From contig CAWAWR010000028.1 in assembly GCA_963785745.1 (NCBI GenBank), forward strand, positions 1 to 64,000: DNA of 64,000 bases. Direction: 5' to 3'. The notes below the pieces were generated by a model. The model had not been told where the DNA came from, searched no databases, and saw only the letters and a list, made by a program, of their open reading frames with translations. Origin of the DNA: VAZQ01 sp963785745. Lineage in GTDB: Bacteria; Pseudomonadota; Alphaproteobacteria; Rhizobiales; Xanthobacteraceae. The position numbers were made by a program, and so were the translations under genes. This document shows positions 1 through 8,789 of the stretch, piece by piece (within the stretch, counting starts at the first letter, position 1; every line of letters begins with the position of its first letter).

Positions 1-989
1 GGGACGTGCCTGCGCGTCGTTCTGGTCGAACGCGTGCTGCATCGGCACCATGACGTGGCCATACCACGTGGGCCCGCCATAGCCTTGATAGGGCTTTGCG
101 GCACGGCTGGTGGCGATGTATTCCATCGGGCCGAATTTGACGACTTTGTAGTCGGCATCGAGCACCGGAGTCAGCGTGACCCCGATCGGAATATGAACCG
201 GGTCGGAGCTGGCAATGACGGCGCCCGCGGCGTCCAAAACCGTCACGACGGTCCAGTCGTCCTTGCTGACGAGATTCGAGAAGATCAAGTCCATCTCATT
301 TTCGAATCGGAAGATCAGGCACAAGACGCCAAGCGCCGATCCGTTGTCGTTCACGACGCGAAAGGCATAGACCAGCGATTTCTTGCCATCCGAGACCAGA
401 TCGGTTTCGCCGAAACGCTCCACGTAACCGGCTTTGGTCTCGATCGCTTCCCGCACGATCGGATCGTGGCTGACGGCAACCGATGCCGTGTCGTCGAGCC
501 GCGCTACGACGCTGCCGCTCGGATCGAGCAGGACGACGTCGGAATAGACCGAATATTTGCGAACGTACTCGCCGAACCTGGCCCGCAAGACCGCCAGCGC
601 GCCGCCATGATCGCCGGCATCGCCGCGATTGCGCAGGAAGGCGCGGATGTCCTCGTCGCAGGCGAGAAATCCGATATCGGCGGTCCGCTCAAACAGATTC
701 CTGACGAGGATATTGATCGCGACCTGCGCCTTCGAGCTCGCGTCCTGCAGACATTTCTTGAGCGCCTCCGTCCCCAACTGGTTGAGTAGATCGGAGGCAA
801 GGTCGCTGAAGGCGCGACGCGTATTGCTGATATCGATTCCGGTGCCCGCCATCTGGCCAAGCAGGCTCAAATTGTCCCAGACCGTTTGCAATTGTTGCAG
901 GAGGCCGCCGTACTCCTGCGCCATCGCCATATGCGGAACGATCCGCTTCAGCCCGGCATCCAGATCGATCCCCTTGAAGCTGTTTGTCA
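1..989 (-). CDS. Cache-type sensory protein, 3' end outside the window
   Basis: An uninterrupted reading frame begins with ATG at 989 and runs off the left edge, giving 329 codons without a stop. The first ~120 residues are helical and soluble (MTNSFKGIDLDAG..., later NLFERTADIGFLACDEDIRAFL-like text). A PAS/Cache-like part follows, with KYSVYSDVVLLDPSGSVVARL and a second half containing WTVVTVLDAAGAVIASSD. This pattern of two related sensor halves resembles double-Cache ligand-binding regions of chemoreceptors and sensor kinases. No signal peptide or membrane helix is visible in the part seen, which is unusual for a Cache protein. The output domain lies outside the window, so receptor, kinase or CheW-type output cannot be decided. 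Family assignment is inference from motif appearance. Confidence 0.65.
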
Positions 990-1166
990 TGGAATGGTCT
1001 GGAAACGGGCGGGCGCGCGTCCGGCAATGAACGATTTTATCTTTATGTTTTATAAATCGGTTTGCTTACCAAACGGTTTTTGCCCCTGAGGCGGCCGGAG
1101 GGCGACTGCCGAAATTTTGGGCAATTGTCGTCCGAACGGAGGGTTCCGCTTCGGCACCGCCAGGCC

Positions 1167-2645
1167 TTAAGAATCCTTGGCCGGCTTCGAGGCGGCCGGG
1201 GAATCCACACCGCCCAACAGCCCGTCCACGATGCCGTGGAAGCGCTCCCACGGCGCCTCGCGGTCCGACTGGTTGCGCACGATCAACGAATTCCCGGCGT
1301 AGAATTTCTCGTACAGCATGTGGCGGCCGGCGAATTCCGAGCCGACGATGTCCCAGGCAAGCTTGTAGAGCTTGTAGCGATCGAGCGCCTCGATCGACGG
1401 CGTCTTCCACCAGCGCTCGAAGGTTCCCCGCAGCGCGTCGTCGGCCATCACGTCGATCGAGGCCGGCATCAGGAGCGGAATGCCGCCGAGCAACGTGCGC
1501 AGCGCGTCGACGATCTCGGTGTGGTGCTCCTGGCACCAGTTGAGCGCGGCATACATGATGCGGCGGTTGGGCGTGGCGTAGCCTTGCGGCCATTCCTCGA
1601 ACGCCTCGATCTGCCCCTGCACCAGCCCGCCGATGGTTGCTTCGAGTGCGGCGAGCCGGCCGAGCACCTCGCGCACCGCAGGCACCTTGTCGATGCCGTT
1701 CGCCTGCGTGATGCGGCTCGCAAGCCCGACGATCAGCCCCATCTTCACCCAGAAACGGATGTTGGAATGATGGTTCTGGTAGCAGTTCGCCGGCGTGTCG
1801 GTGTAGATGCGCCGCGACATCACGGCGTCGTTGTGCAGGAACACGCGCTCCCACGGGATCTTCACGCGGTCGCAGACCAGCACGCTGTCGGTCTCGTCGA
1901 AGCGATAGGACAGCGGATAGTCGGCCTCGTGCCGGACCGGCTGGGCATAGGGTTGGCGCGACCACAGCGCGAGCCCGGGCGCGTTCAAGGGCAGTGCCGC
2001 GGTGATCGCCTCGCTCTTGAACTTCTCGGCGATCGGCGTGAGGTTGCCGATCAGGATCTCGTCGGCATAGATCGCACTGGTGGCGAGCATCTTCATGCCC
2101 GATACGGTGACGCCGGCATCGTCCTCGGCCACCACCTGAAGATTGGGATCGTCGCGCTCCTGCCCGGGAAACAATTCGGTCGCGCGCATGCCGGTCGGCG
2201 GCGTCACCGCGAAGCAGAGATAGAGATCGTCGCGACGCGCGCGCTCGTAGAAGCGGATCAGGTTGTCGCCGAAGCCGGCGCGGAGGTTCTCCAGCACGGA
2301 CGGGTTCATCGCGAGCCCGGTGATGAGGCCCGCGACCTGCTCCGGCGAGCGGCCGATGAAGCCGTAGGTCGCCTCCGCGGTGGCGCGCAGCGCGCGCATG
2401 CGGCGGCTGAGATCGTCGCGGCTGCGGCAGCGCAGCCATTGCAGGGCGTAGCGCTCGCCGTCTTTCTCATAGGAGAACAGCGCGGCCTTGGCGGGATCGG
2501 CTTTCAGGTCGTAGAGCGCCGCGACGGTCTCGGCGCCGCGGCGGAACGCCGGATGCGTGGTGACGTCATCGACACGCTCAGCGCCGATATAGACGACGCG
2601 GCCGTCGCGCATGCGCTCGAGTTTTTGCCGCCCCGTCGCCAGCAT
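1167..2645 (-). CDS. 4-hydroxyphenylacetate 3-monooxygenase (HpaB) family flavin-dependent hydroxylase
   Basis: A 492-aa protein of the length expected for the large, FADH2-using component of two-component aromatic hydroxylases and the related 4-hydroxybutyryl-CoA dehydratase fold. Supporting text includes VTPPTGMRATELFPGQ, the substrate-loop region GVTVSGMKMLATSA, FDETDSVLVCDRVKIPWERVF, NWCQEHHTEIVDAL, and a C-terminus with VGSEFAGRHMLYEKFYAGNS. These proteins hydroxylate phenolic substrates with reduced flavin supplied by a separate HpaC-type reductase; no reductase gene is nearby. It starts 9 bp after the Bug binding protein stop, so the two are probably co-transcribed. The substrate cannot be read from sequence. 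A dehydratase-like role is less likely because the CxxC/His cluster ligands of that branch are not evident. Confidence 0.85.
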   Translation of the reverse strand: MLATGRQKLERMRDGRVVYIGAERVDDVTTHPAFRRGAETVAALYDLKADPAKAALFSYEKDGERYALQWLRCRSRDDLSRRMRALRATAEATYGFIGRSPEQVAGLITGLAMNPSVLENLRAGFGDNLIRFYERARRDDLYLCFAVTPPTGMRATELFPGQERDDPNLQVVAEDDAGVTVSGMKMLATSAIYADEILIGNLTPIAEKFKSEAITAALPLNAPGLALWSRQPYAQPVRHEADYPLSYRFDETDSVLVCDRVKIPWERVFLHNDAVMSRRIYTDTPANCYQNHHSNIRFWVKMGLIVGLASRITQANGIDKVPAVREVLGRLAALEATIGGLVQGQIEAFEEWPQGYATPNRRIMYAALNWCQEHHTEIVDALRTLLGGIPLLMPASIDVMADDALRGTFERWWKTPSIEALDRYKLYKLAWDIVGSEFAGRHMLYEKFYAGNSLIVRNQSDREAPWERFHGIVDGLLGGVDSPAASKPAKDS

Positions 2646-2654
2646 GGGGACAGT

Positions 2655-3689
2655 CTAGCGCCCCATCGCGTCCTTGGCTTTCTCAAGAATCGCCGGCGAG
2701 AAGGCGGAAAACTGCTTGAGCAGCGCCATGACCTCCTCCGGCGGCACCGGATCGATGTCGAGACCGGCCTTGGCCGCCTCCGCGAGGAATTGCGGGTCTT
2801 TCATGGTCGTGAACAAGGCGGTGCGCAGCGCGGCCAGGCGGTCGGCCGGGATTCCGGGCGGTCCCGCCAGCGGGCGACCGAGCAACAATTGCCCGAAATG
2901 GAATTGCAGGATCGCGCGATCCTCGTCGGTCTTGGCGTAGTCGAACACGCTCGGGATTTTTCCGAAATCGTTCGAGCGCTTGCTGCCCATCTGGATGAAG
3001 AGCTTCATGCGCCCATCTTTCACTTCGGCGCCGAACTGCGAATTGACCGAAGAGCCGAACATGCCGCAGGTGCCGTTCACTTCACCGCGCTGCATGGCGA
3101 TGTTGATGTCGCGCGTGCCCTTGTAGCCCTGGATGACCTTGAAGTTGGCGTTGAGCACGTTCTTCAGCACCATCGGGTGCTGATAGGTGATCGCCGCGGG
3201 CGCGCCGCCACCGATGATCGTCTCCTTGGTCAGCATCTCGTCGAAGGTGGTCGCCCCGCCGGGATGCTGCCAGACGCCGCAATAGGCGACGTCCTGCGAC
3301 ATCGAGCCGATCCAGGAAAACTTCATGGGCTCGAACAACGCCGACTTGTTGCCGATCAACGGCTCCATCGCGGCCGACGATGCGAACATCGCCAGCGCCA
3401 GGCCGTCCGGCGCGTATTTGGCGTAGATGTTGTTGGCCGCCGTCAGCGAGCCGGCGCCCGGCATGTTCGCGACGATCACGCTGGGCTGGCCGGGCAGGAA
3501 ACGGCCGTAGTGCCGCGCCAAGACCCGTACATAGGTGTCGTAGCCGCCGCCCGGCGGGAAGCCGGCGATCAGGGTCACGGTCTTGCCCTTGTAGAAATCG
3601 GCGGCGGCCTCGGCCTTGGCCAGCCCGGGCGCCAATGTGGCGGCGAGCAATACCGCAAGTGCGAGCGCCGTCCGTCCGGTGAGCCGCAT
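2655..3689 (-). CDS. Bug/TctC-family periplasmic substrate-binding protein
   Basis: A signal peptide (MRLTGRTALALAVLLAATLA...AKA) precedes ADFYKGKTVTLIAGFPPGGGYDTYVRVLARHYGRF, the hallmark N-terminus of Bug-type receptors of tripartite tricarboxylate transporters. PGAGSLTAANNIY and the C-terminal FSPAILEKAKDAM region also fit. The start at 3689 is preferred over ATG 3707 because AGGGAG sits six bases before it. These receptors bind carboxylates or aromatic acids in the periplasm and pass them to TctA/TctB membrane proteins, but no tctA or tctB is in the window. It lies directly upstream of the HpaB-type hydroxylase, so an aromatic acid or phenolic ligand is plausible, as inference only. Confidence 0.9.
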   Translation of the reverse strand: MRLTGRTALALAVLLAATLAPGLAKAEAAADFYKGKTVTLIAGFPPGGGYDTYVRVLARHYGRFLPGQPSVIVANMPGAGSLTAANNIYAKYAPDGLALAMFASSAAMEPLIGNKSALFEPMKFSWIGSMSQDVAYCGVWQHPGGATTFDEMLTKETIIGGGAPAAITYQHPMVLKNVLNANFKVIQGYKGTRDINIAMQRGEVNGTCGMFGSSVNSQFGAEVKDGRMKLFIQMGSKRSNDFGKIPSVFDYAKTDEDRAILQFHFGQLLLGRPLAGPPGIPADRLAALRTALFTTMKDPQFLAEAAKAGLDIDPVPPEEVMALLKQFSAFSPAILEKAKDAMGR

Positions 3690-3756
3690 TCGAGTCTCCC
3701 TGATCATTCTTAATCCGGGGTACTCAAGAAGCCGCGGGAGCGAAGGTCAATCGCAT

Positions 3757-4443
3757 TCACTGTCGCACCAGCAGCATCGGGTCGACGCTCAGCGGGAAGC
3801 GCTCCCAGACCGTGGCGTCGCTTTCCGCGAACCGCCAGCTGCCGCCACGCCCGGTCAGGACAAGCTGGTCGCGGTCGAGCCGCCATGTCGACGGGTTGAA
3901 GGTGGCGATCGCCTTGTCGCAGCCGGGCTTCACGATCACGCGAAAGGCGTCGCCGCTCGCCGTATCGGACAAGGTCAGCCGGCACAGCGGCTTGTCGGCC
4001 TCGCGCAGCAGGTTCCAGTCGCCGACGATCTGCTCGGAGGTCCGCGTTTCGACCTTCAGCGACGCCTGGGTTTGCAGGAACAGCAGCCCCTCGGCGCCGC
4101 GCTCGGATTCGAACATGCCGTTCTCGACTTCGGTGAATTCCAGCACCGCGCCGCCCTTGGCGTTGAGCAGCCGCAGCTCATCCTTGGGTCCGAAGCCCCA
4201 GGCCACGACCTCGCCGAGCGACGGAAAGGCGGTCGGACAGCCGGTGTCGAGATCGATCTTGTAGCCGCCAGGCGCCGGATCGACGCTGAAGGTCACCGGG
4301 CAGCGCCGGTCGCGGTCGGCATTGGAAAGTTCCCAGCCGCCGACCATGTTCTGGGCGGCTTCGCTCACGGCGCTCTCGGCGCGCGCGGCGCCCGGCATCG
4401 CAATCAGGATCAGAGCCGCGAGCAACGCAACGCTGCGCACCAT
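3757..4443 (-). CDS. AprI/Inh-family metalloprotease inhibitor with two tandem domains
   Basis: A 228-aa secreted protein with a cleavable signal peptide (MVRSVALLAALILIAMPGAARAE). Two similar beta-barrel repeats follow. The first begins NMVGGWELSNADRDRRCPVTF with a later cysteine in TGCPTAF. The second begins QIVGDWNLLREADKPLCRLTL with a later cysteine in KPGCDKA. The GxW...R/K-x-C-x-(L/V) start with a paired cysteine is the pattern of AprI/Inh inhibitors of serralysin-type zinc proteases in the periplasm. Usual family members have one such domain (~110-130 aa), so this is a duplication. No serralysin protease is visible nearby. A general lipocalin-like binding role remains possible. Confidence 0.8.
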   Translation of the reverse strand: MVRSVALLAALILIAMPGAARAESAVSEAAQNMVGGWELSNADRDRRCPVTFSVDPAPGGYKIDLDTGCPTAFPSLGEVVAWGFGPKDELRLLNAKGGAVLEFTEVENGMFESERGAEGLLFLQTQASLKVETRTSEQIVGDWNLLREADKPLCRLTLSDTASGDAFRVIVKPGCDKAIATFNPSTWRLDRDQLVLTGRGGSWRFAESDATVWERFPLSVDPMLLVRQ

Positions 4444-4509
4444 GAACTCACCAGACGCTTACTTACTTGACCGGCCCCGTCGAAAGGTAGCACGGGCTCC
4501 CACGTCCCG

Positions 4510-5490
4510 TCATGCGGGCCGGCGCGGGGGCCAGGGCGTTTCCGGTACCGGGGTCAGCGGCCCCTTGCCGGCGGCCCAGGCGACGAGATTGTCGACCACG
4601 AGTTGGTCCATCTGGGTGCGCGTGTAGACCGATCCCGAGCCGAGATGCGGGAACAGCACGACGTTCTCCATCGCCATCAGCTCCGCCGGCACTTCGGGCT
4701 CGCGCACGAAGACGTCGAGCCCAGCCGACATGATGGTCTTGTCCTTGAGCGCCTGGACCAGCGCCGGCTCGTCGACCACCGAGCCGCGCGCCATGTTGAT
4801 GAAGATGCCTTCCGGCCCCAGTGCCTTGAGCACATCGGCATTGATGAGGTTCTTCGTCGCCGGCCCCCCCGGCGTCATGGCGACGAGAATGTCGACGTCG
4901 CGCGCCATGTCGATGAGGTTCGGATAATGCTTGTAGCCGACGCCCGCCGCCGGACGGCGCGAGTGATAGACCACCGGCACCTTCATCGCCTCCAGCCGCC
5001 GCGCGATCGCCTGGCCGATGGCGCCCATGCCGACCATGCCGACGGTGCGGTCGCGCAGCGTCGCCTTGGTGAGCGGATAGGCGCGTTCGAGCCATTTGCC
5101 GGCGCGCAGGTAGCGCTCCGCCTGCGGGAACTCGCGCACGGTGCACAGGATCAATCCGAGCGCGGTGTCGGCGACCTCCTCGTTGAGCACCTTCGGCGTA
5201 TTCGTCACGGTGATGCCGTGCTCCGCCGCCCATTTGACGTCGACATGGTCGTACCCGACCGCAAACGTGGATACGATCTCGAGCTTCGGCAGCTTCGACA
5301 TCAGCTCCGGCCCGATCCTGTCGGACGACACGCTCACGGCCATGGCCCGCACACGCGGCCCGATCTCCTTGAGCAGCGCGTCGCGATCCTTGGCGTCGGC
5401 GAGCCGGTGCACCGTGAACGGCGCGAGCCCGTTGACGATGGTCGGCTTCGGTGGCCCCGACAGCAGGACTTCGATCTTTCCGTCAGCCAT
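4510..5490 (-). CDS. D-isomer-specific 2-hydroxyacid dehydrogenase (glyoxylate/hydroxypyruvate reductase-like)
   Basis: A 326-aa cytoplasmic NAD(P)-dependent oxidoreductase. The Rossmann motif is GMVGMGAIGQAIARRL, followed by VYHSRR; the arginine pair after the second beta strand suggests preference for NADPH. The substrate and catalytic regions are visible as STFAVGYDHVDVK, INMARGSVVDEPALVQAL (catalytic Arg), LDVFVREPEVP (Glu) and LFPHLGSGSVYTR (catalytic His). It reduces 2-oxo acids such as glyoxylate or hydroxypyruvate to D-2-hydroxyacids, or the reverse. It lies 28 bp downstream of the E2 gene on the same strand, which fits a 2-oxo acid theme for the cluster. Confidence 0.92.
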   Translation of the reverse strand: MADGKIEVLLSGPPKPTIVNGLAPFTVHRLADAKDRDALLKEIGPRVRAMAVSVSSDRIGPELMSKLPKLEIVSTFAVGYDHVDVKWAAEHGITVTNTPKVLNEEVADTALGLILCTVREFPQAERYLRAGKWLERAYPLTKATLRDRTVGMVGMGAIGQAIARRLEAMKVPVVYHSRRPAAGVGYKHYPNLIDMARDVDILVAMTPGGPATKNLINADVLKALGPEGIFINMARGSVVDEPALVQALKDKTIMSAGLDVFVREPEVPAELMAMENVVLFPHLGSGSVYTRTQMDQLVVDNLVAWAAGKGPLTPVPETPWPPRRPA

Positions 5491-5518
5491 GATGCATCGA
5501 TGCTCCTTGGAAGCGCAG

Positions 5519-6833
5519 CTAGACCAGCGCCGTCACCGGCTGCTCGACAAATCCCCTGAATGCGGCGAGCAGCTCGGCGCCTAGCGCCCCGTCGACCACG
5601 CGGTGATCGCACGACAGCGTCACGGTCATCATGCTGGCGAAGCCGACCGAGCCGTCGGCCTTCTCGACCGCCTGCCGGCGCGATGCACCGACCGCGAGGA
5701 TGGTCGCGTGCGGCGGATTGATGATCGCCGCGAACTCGCGCACGCCGTACATGCCGAGGTTCGAGATCGCCGACGATCCGCCCTGGTATTCGTTCGGTTT
5801 GAGCTTGCGCGTCCGTGCGCGCTCGGCGAGCTCGCGCATCTCGGCGGAAATCGCGGTGAGCGATTTCAGCTCGGCCTGCCGGATCACCGGCGTGATCAGC
5901 CCGCCCTCGATCGCGACCGCGATGCCGATGTCGGAATGCTTGAAGCGCAGCATGCGGTCTTCCGCCCATACTGCGTTGGCGGCGGGAACTCGTTGCAGCG
6001 CGACCGCCCACATCTTGATGACGAGATCGTTGACCGAAAGCCGATAGGCCGGCGTCTTGTCTTTGTCCCTCGGCGCGGCGGCGTTGGCGTCCTCGCGTAG
6101 CGCCAGCAGCCGGCCGATCTCCACGTCGGCGGTGAGATAGAAATGCGGGATGGTCTGCTTCGCCTGCACCAGCCGCGTGGCGATGGTCTTGCGCATGCCG
6201 TCGAGCGGCATCTCCTCGAACGGCACATCGCGGTAGAGCGCCATCACCTCCGACGCCGACGGACCACGCGCCATGGCGCGCTGCGCGCGGCTGCGTGGCG
6301 GCCGCCGTCTCGATATCGTGCGCGACGATGCGCCCGTGCGGGCCGGACGGCGTGATGCGGCCGAGATCGATGCCGGCCTCGGATGCAAGGCGTCGCGCCA
6401 GCGGCGTGACGAAATTGCCGCCGACACGGGCGGGCCCGAAATTGCGCTCAGGCGTGCGCACTTCGAAGAACGGATCGAGCGGGCCGCTCGGCGCGCGCGC
6501 GGCCGAAGCCGGACGCGCCGCCGGTGCGGCGGCCGGGGCAGGAGCAGGCGCTCTGGCAGGTGCAGGCGGAGCGGCGGCGGCAGCCGGCTGCGCCGCAGCG
6601 CCGTCGCCCGCGATCACCGCGACCACGGCGCCGACCGGCGCGACCTCGCCGACGCCGACGCGGATTTCCGCGAGCGTGCCGGTCGTGGTCGACGGCACCT
6701 CCATCGACACCTTGTCGGTCTCGATCTCGAACAGGTTGTCGCCCGGCTTCACGGCGTCGCCGGCCGACTTGAACCACTTCGTGATCTTGCCCTCAGCCAC
6801 GGTCTCGCCGAGCTGCGGCATCAGCACGTCCAT
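5519..6833 (-). CDS. 2-oxo acid dehydrogenase E2 (dihydrolipoamide acyltransferase), one frameshift
   Basis: The N-terminal frame (from ATG 6833) encodes a lipoyl domain with ETDKVSMEV carrying the lipoylated lysine, an Ala/Pro linker, and the subunit-binding domain FVTPLARRLASEAGIDL...GRIVAHDIE. The C-terminal catalytic domain continues in a second frame from about 6270 (ARGPSASEVMALYRDVPFEEMPLDGMRKTIATRL) and ends with LSCDHRVVDGALGAELL, which holds the His-Asp active-site motif. The frame change is cured by removing one base within roughly 6243-6310, inside a GC-rich linker. It belongs with the E1 subunits at 8790-10796. E2 of acetoin or pyruvate dehydrogenase type is likely. No E3 dihydrolipoamide dehydrogenase is nearby, so it is presumably shared from elsewhere. 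Confidence 0.88.
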
Positions 6834-6843
6834 CAGCCAGTCC

Positions 6844-7227
6844 TCACTTCATGCGTTCCCAATACACGAAATAGTTCGTGCCGACGGTATTGAGCGTCAG
6901 TTTATCGCCTTCGATCGTAAACTTGCGCACGAGGTCCGCTGTGTCCCCAGGCTGCACGCTGCGGAGCCGATGGTGCGTCACGGTCTGTGCACGCTCGTCG
7001 ATCGAGTAGGTCCCGAAATAGGCGATGTGGCCGTCGATCGCGGCGAGCGCTTCTTCGGGCGTGGGTTTGGCGTCCGCCCTCGCGACGTTGCCGGGCGAGA
7101 CCTGGCACATCATCGCGCCGGACGGCGCGTAATAGATCATGCCTTGGCCGTTCGGACGCGTGGACTTGCCGTCGAGCTTCGCGTCGACATAGCGCCAGGT
7201 GCCGACCAGCGGATGCGACGCGCTCAC
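6844..7227 (-). CDS. Lipocalin-like domain protein
   Basis: A small 127-aa protein beginning HPLVGTWRYVDAKLDGK, the GTW start of the bacterial lipocalin-like family (Pfam lipocalin-like type). It continues with GMIYYAPSGAMMCQVSP, DGHIAYFGTYSIDERAQTVTHHR and a C-terminal LTLNTVGTNYFVYWERMK, as expected for a ten-stranded barrel. It has no signal peptide. The GTG start at 7227 overlaps the ALDH stop as GTGA; another GTG lies one codon upstream. The E2 ATG follows 10 bp after its stop, so it is translationally embedded between ALDH and E2. Such proteins often sit in polyketide or small-molecule degradation operons, with unknown ligand. Confidence 0.75.
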   Translation of the reverse strand: MSASHPLVGTWRYVDAKLDGKSTRPNGQGMIYYAPSGAMMCQVSPGNVARADAKPTPEEALAAIDGHIAYFGTYSIDERAQTVTHHRLRSVQPGDTADLVRKFTIEGDKLTLNTVGTNYFVYWERMK

Positions 7228-8676
7228 CACGTCACCGAGATGTATTGCGTCTCCAGGAATTCCATCAGCCCTTCGTGCGCGCCTTCGCGGCCGATGCCGG
7301 ACTGCTTCATGCCGCCGAACGGCGCCGCCGGATCGGAGACGAGGCCGCGGTTGAGCCCGATCATGCCGAAGTCGAGCTTTTCCGACACGCGCAGCCCCCG
7401 GCTCATGTCCTTGGTGTAGAGGTAGGCAACCAACCCGTATTCGGTGTCATTGGCGCGCTTGATCACTTCGTCGTCCGACTTGAAGGTCTGCAGCGACGCC
7501 ACCGGCCCGAAGATCTCCTCGTTCAGCATCTTGGCGTTGTCGGGTACATTGGCGAGCACGGTCGCGGGATAGAAGAAGCCCTTGCCGCCCGGCGCCTTGC
7601 CGCCGGTCAGGACCTTCGCGCCCTTGCCGACCGCGTCCTCGACCAGCTCGACCACCTTGTCGAGCCCTTCCTTGTTCACCAGCGGGCCGAGCGCCACGCC
7701 GTCGTCGAGGCCGTTGCCCATCTTCAGCGAGCCCATCTTGGCGGTGAGCTTCTTGGCGAATTCGTCATGCACCTTCTCGTGCACGTAGAAGCGGTTCGCC
7801 GCCGTGCAGGCCTCGCCCATGTTGCGCATCTTGGCGATCATCGCGCCCTCGATGGCGGCGTCGATGTCGGCGTCCTCGAACACGATGAACGGCGCGTTGC
7901 CGCCAAGCTCCATCGCCGGCTTCACGACGTTGTCGGCCGGCCTCGTGCAGCAGCTTGCGGCCGACTTCGGTGGAGCCGGTGAAGGAGACGACGCGCACGC
8001 GCGGATCGTGCAGCATCGCGCTCACGACCTTGCCCGACGAGCGCGACGGGATCACGTTGACGCAGCCCGCCGGCACGCCGGCCTCTTCCAGGATCGGCAT
8101 CAGCGCCAGCATGGTGAGCGGCGTGTCGGAGGCGGGCTTGAGCACGACCGTGCAGCCGGCGGCGAGCGCCGGGCCGATCTTGCGGGTCGCCATCGCGGCC
8201 GGGAAATTCCACGGCGTCACCAGCACCGCGACGCCGGCCGGCTTGTGCTGCACGACAACGCGCGCGCCGGACGCCGGCGCGTTATAGAGCTGACCGAGAT
8301 TGCGCACCGCCTCCTCGGCGTTCCAGCGGAAGAACTCGGCGGCATAGGCCACCTCGCCGCGCGAATCCGACAGCGCCTTGCCGTTCTCGATGGTGATCAG
8401 CTTCGCCAGCCGCTCGGCGTCGCGCATGATCAGCTCGAACGCCTTGCGCAGGATCTCGCCGCGCTCGCGCGGCTTCTTCGCGGCCCAGCCGGGCTGCGCC
8501 GCGGCGGCGGCGTCGACCGCGGCCTTGGCGTCCTCGACCGTGGCGCTGGCGACCGACGCGACCGTGTTCTCGGTCGCGGGATCGATGACGTCGAAGCGCG
8601 CGCCGTCGGAGGCTTTGCGCCACTTGCCGCCGATCCAGAGATCGGTCGGAACATTGGCGAGGAGATTTTCGTACAT
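7224..8676 (-). CDS. Aldehyde dehydrogenase, succinate-semialdehyde type, one frameshift
   Basis: Full-length ALDH superfamily protein (about 484 aa) after joining two frames. The N-terminal part from ATG 8676 (AAGGA about 8 bases upstream) contains VTPWNFPAAMATRKIGPALAAG, VLKPAS and VSFTGSTEVGRKLLHEA. The C-terminal part carries MELGGNAPFIVFEDAD (catalytic Glu), GEACTAANRFYVH (catalytic Cys), EEIFGPVASLQTF and FGGMKQSGIGREG. Removing one base in the GGCCGGCC stretch around 7935-7945 joins them exactly (HEA-ADNVVKPAMELGG). It oxidises a semialdehyde, using NAD(P), to an acid; the GabD-like GMKQSGIGREG ending favours succinate or glutarate semialdehyde. It sits between E1beta and the lipocalin-like gene. 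Confidence 0.88.
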
Positions 8677-8701
8677 GGGACTGGTCCTTACTGGCTCTCT
8701 C

Positions 8702-8775
8702 CCGCTCATTCCCGCGCAAGCGGGAATCCAGTGCTTGTTGTCGTACTGGGTCCCCGCTTACGCGGGGACGAGCGG
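8702..8775. repeat. Dispersed palindromic repeat, family B, copy 1
   Basis: Two adjacent hairpins, ATTCCCGCGCAAGCGGGAAT and TCCCCGCTTACGCGGGGA, are joined by a short spacer and bracketed by CCGCTC and GAGCGG, themselves complementary. A near-identical element lies at 48680-48750. It fills the gap between the E1beta stop and the ALDH start, inside the catabolic operon. Such elements are spread through many Rhizobiales and other proteobacterial genomes between genes; the two stems could fold in the mRNA and affect downstream expression. Confidence 0.85.
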
Positions 8776-8789
8776 ACCGAAACGCAGAT

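Noticed and set aside
1048..1082. GTTTG-CTTAC-CAAAC inverted repeat in the AT-rich gap upstream of the Cache gene
   Set aside because: Only five-base arms and no adjacent regulator; may be chance in an AT-rich stretch.
1062..3713. An 883-codon plus-strand open frame across the HpaB and Bug genes
   Set aside because: It is the antisense of two well-supported genes; its protein is Arg/His/Asp-rich without any domain, as GC-rich shadows usually are.
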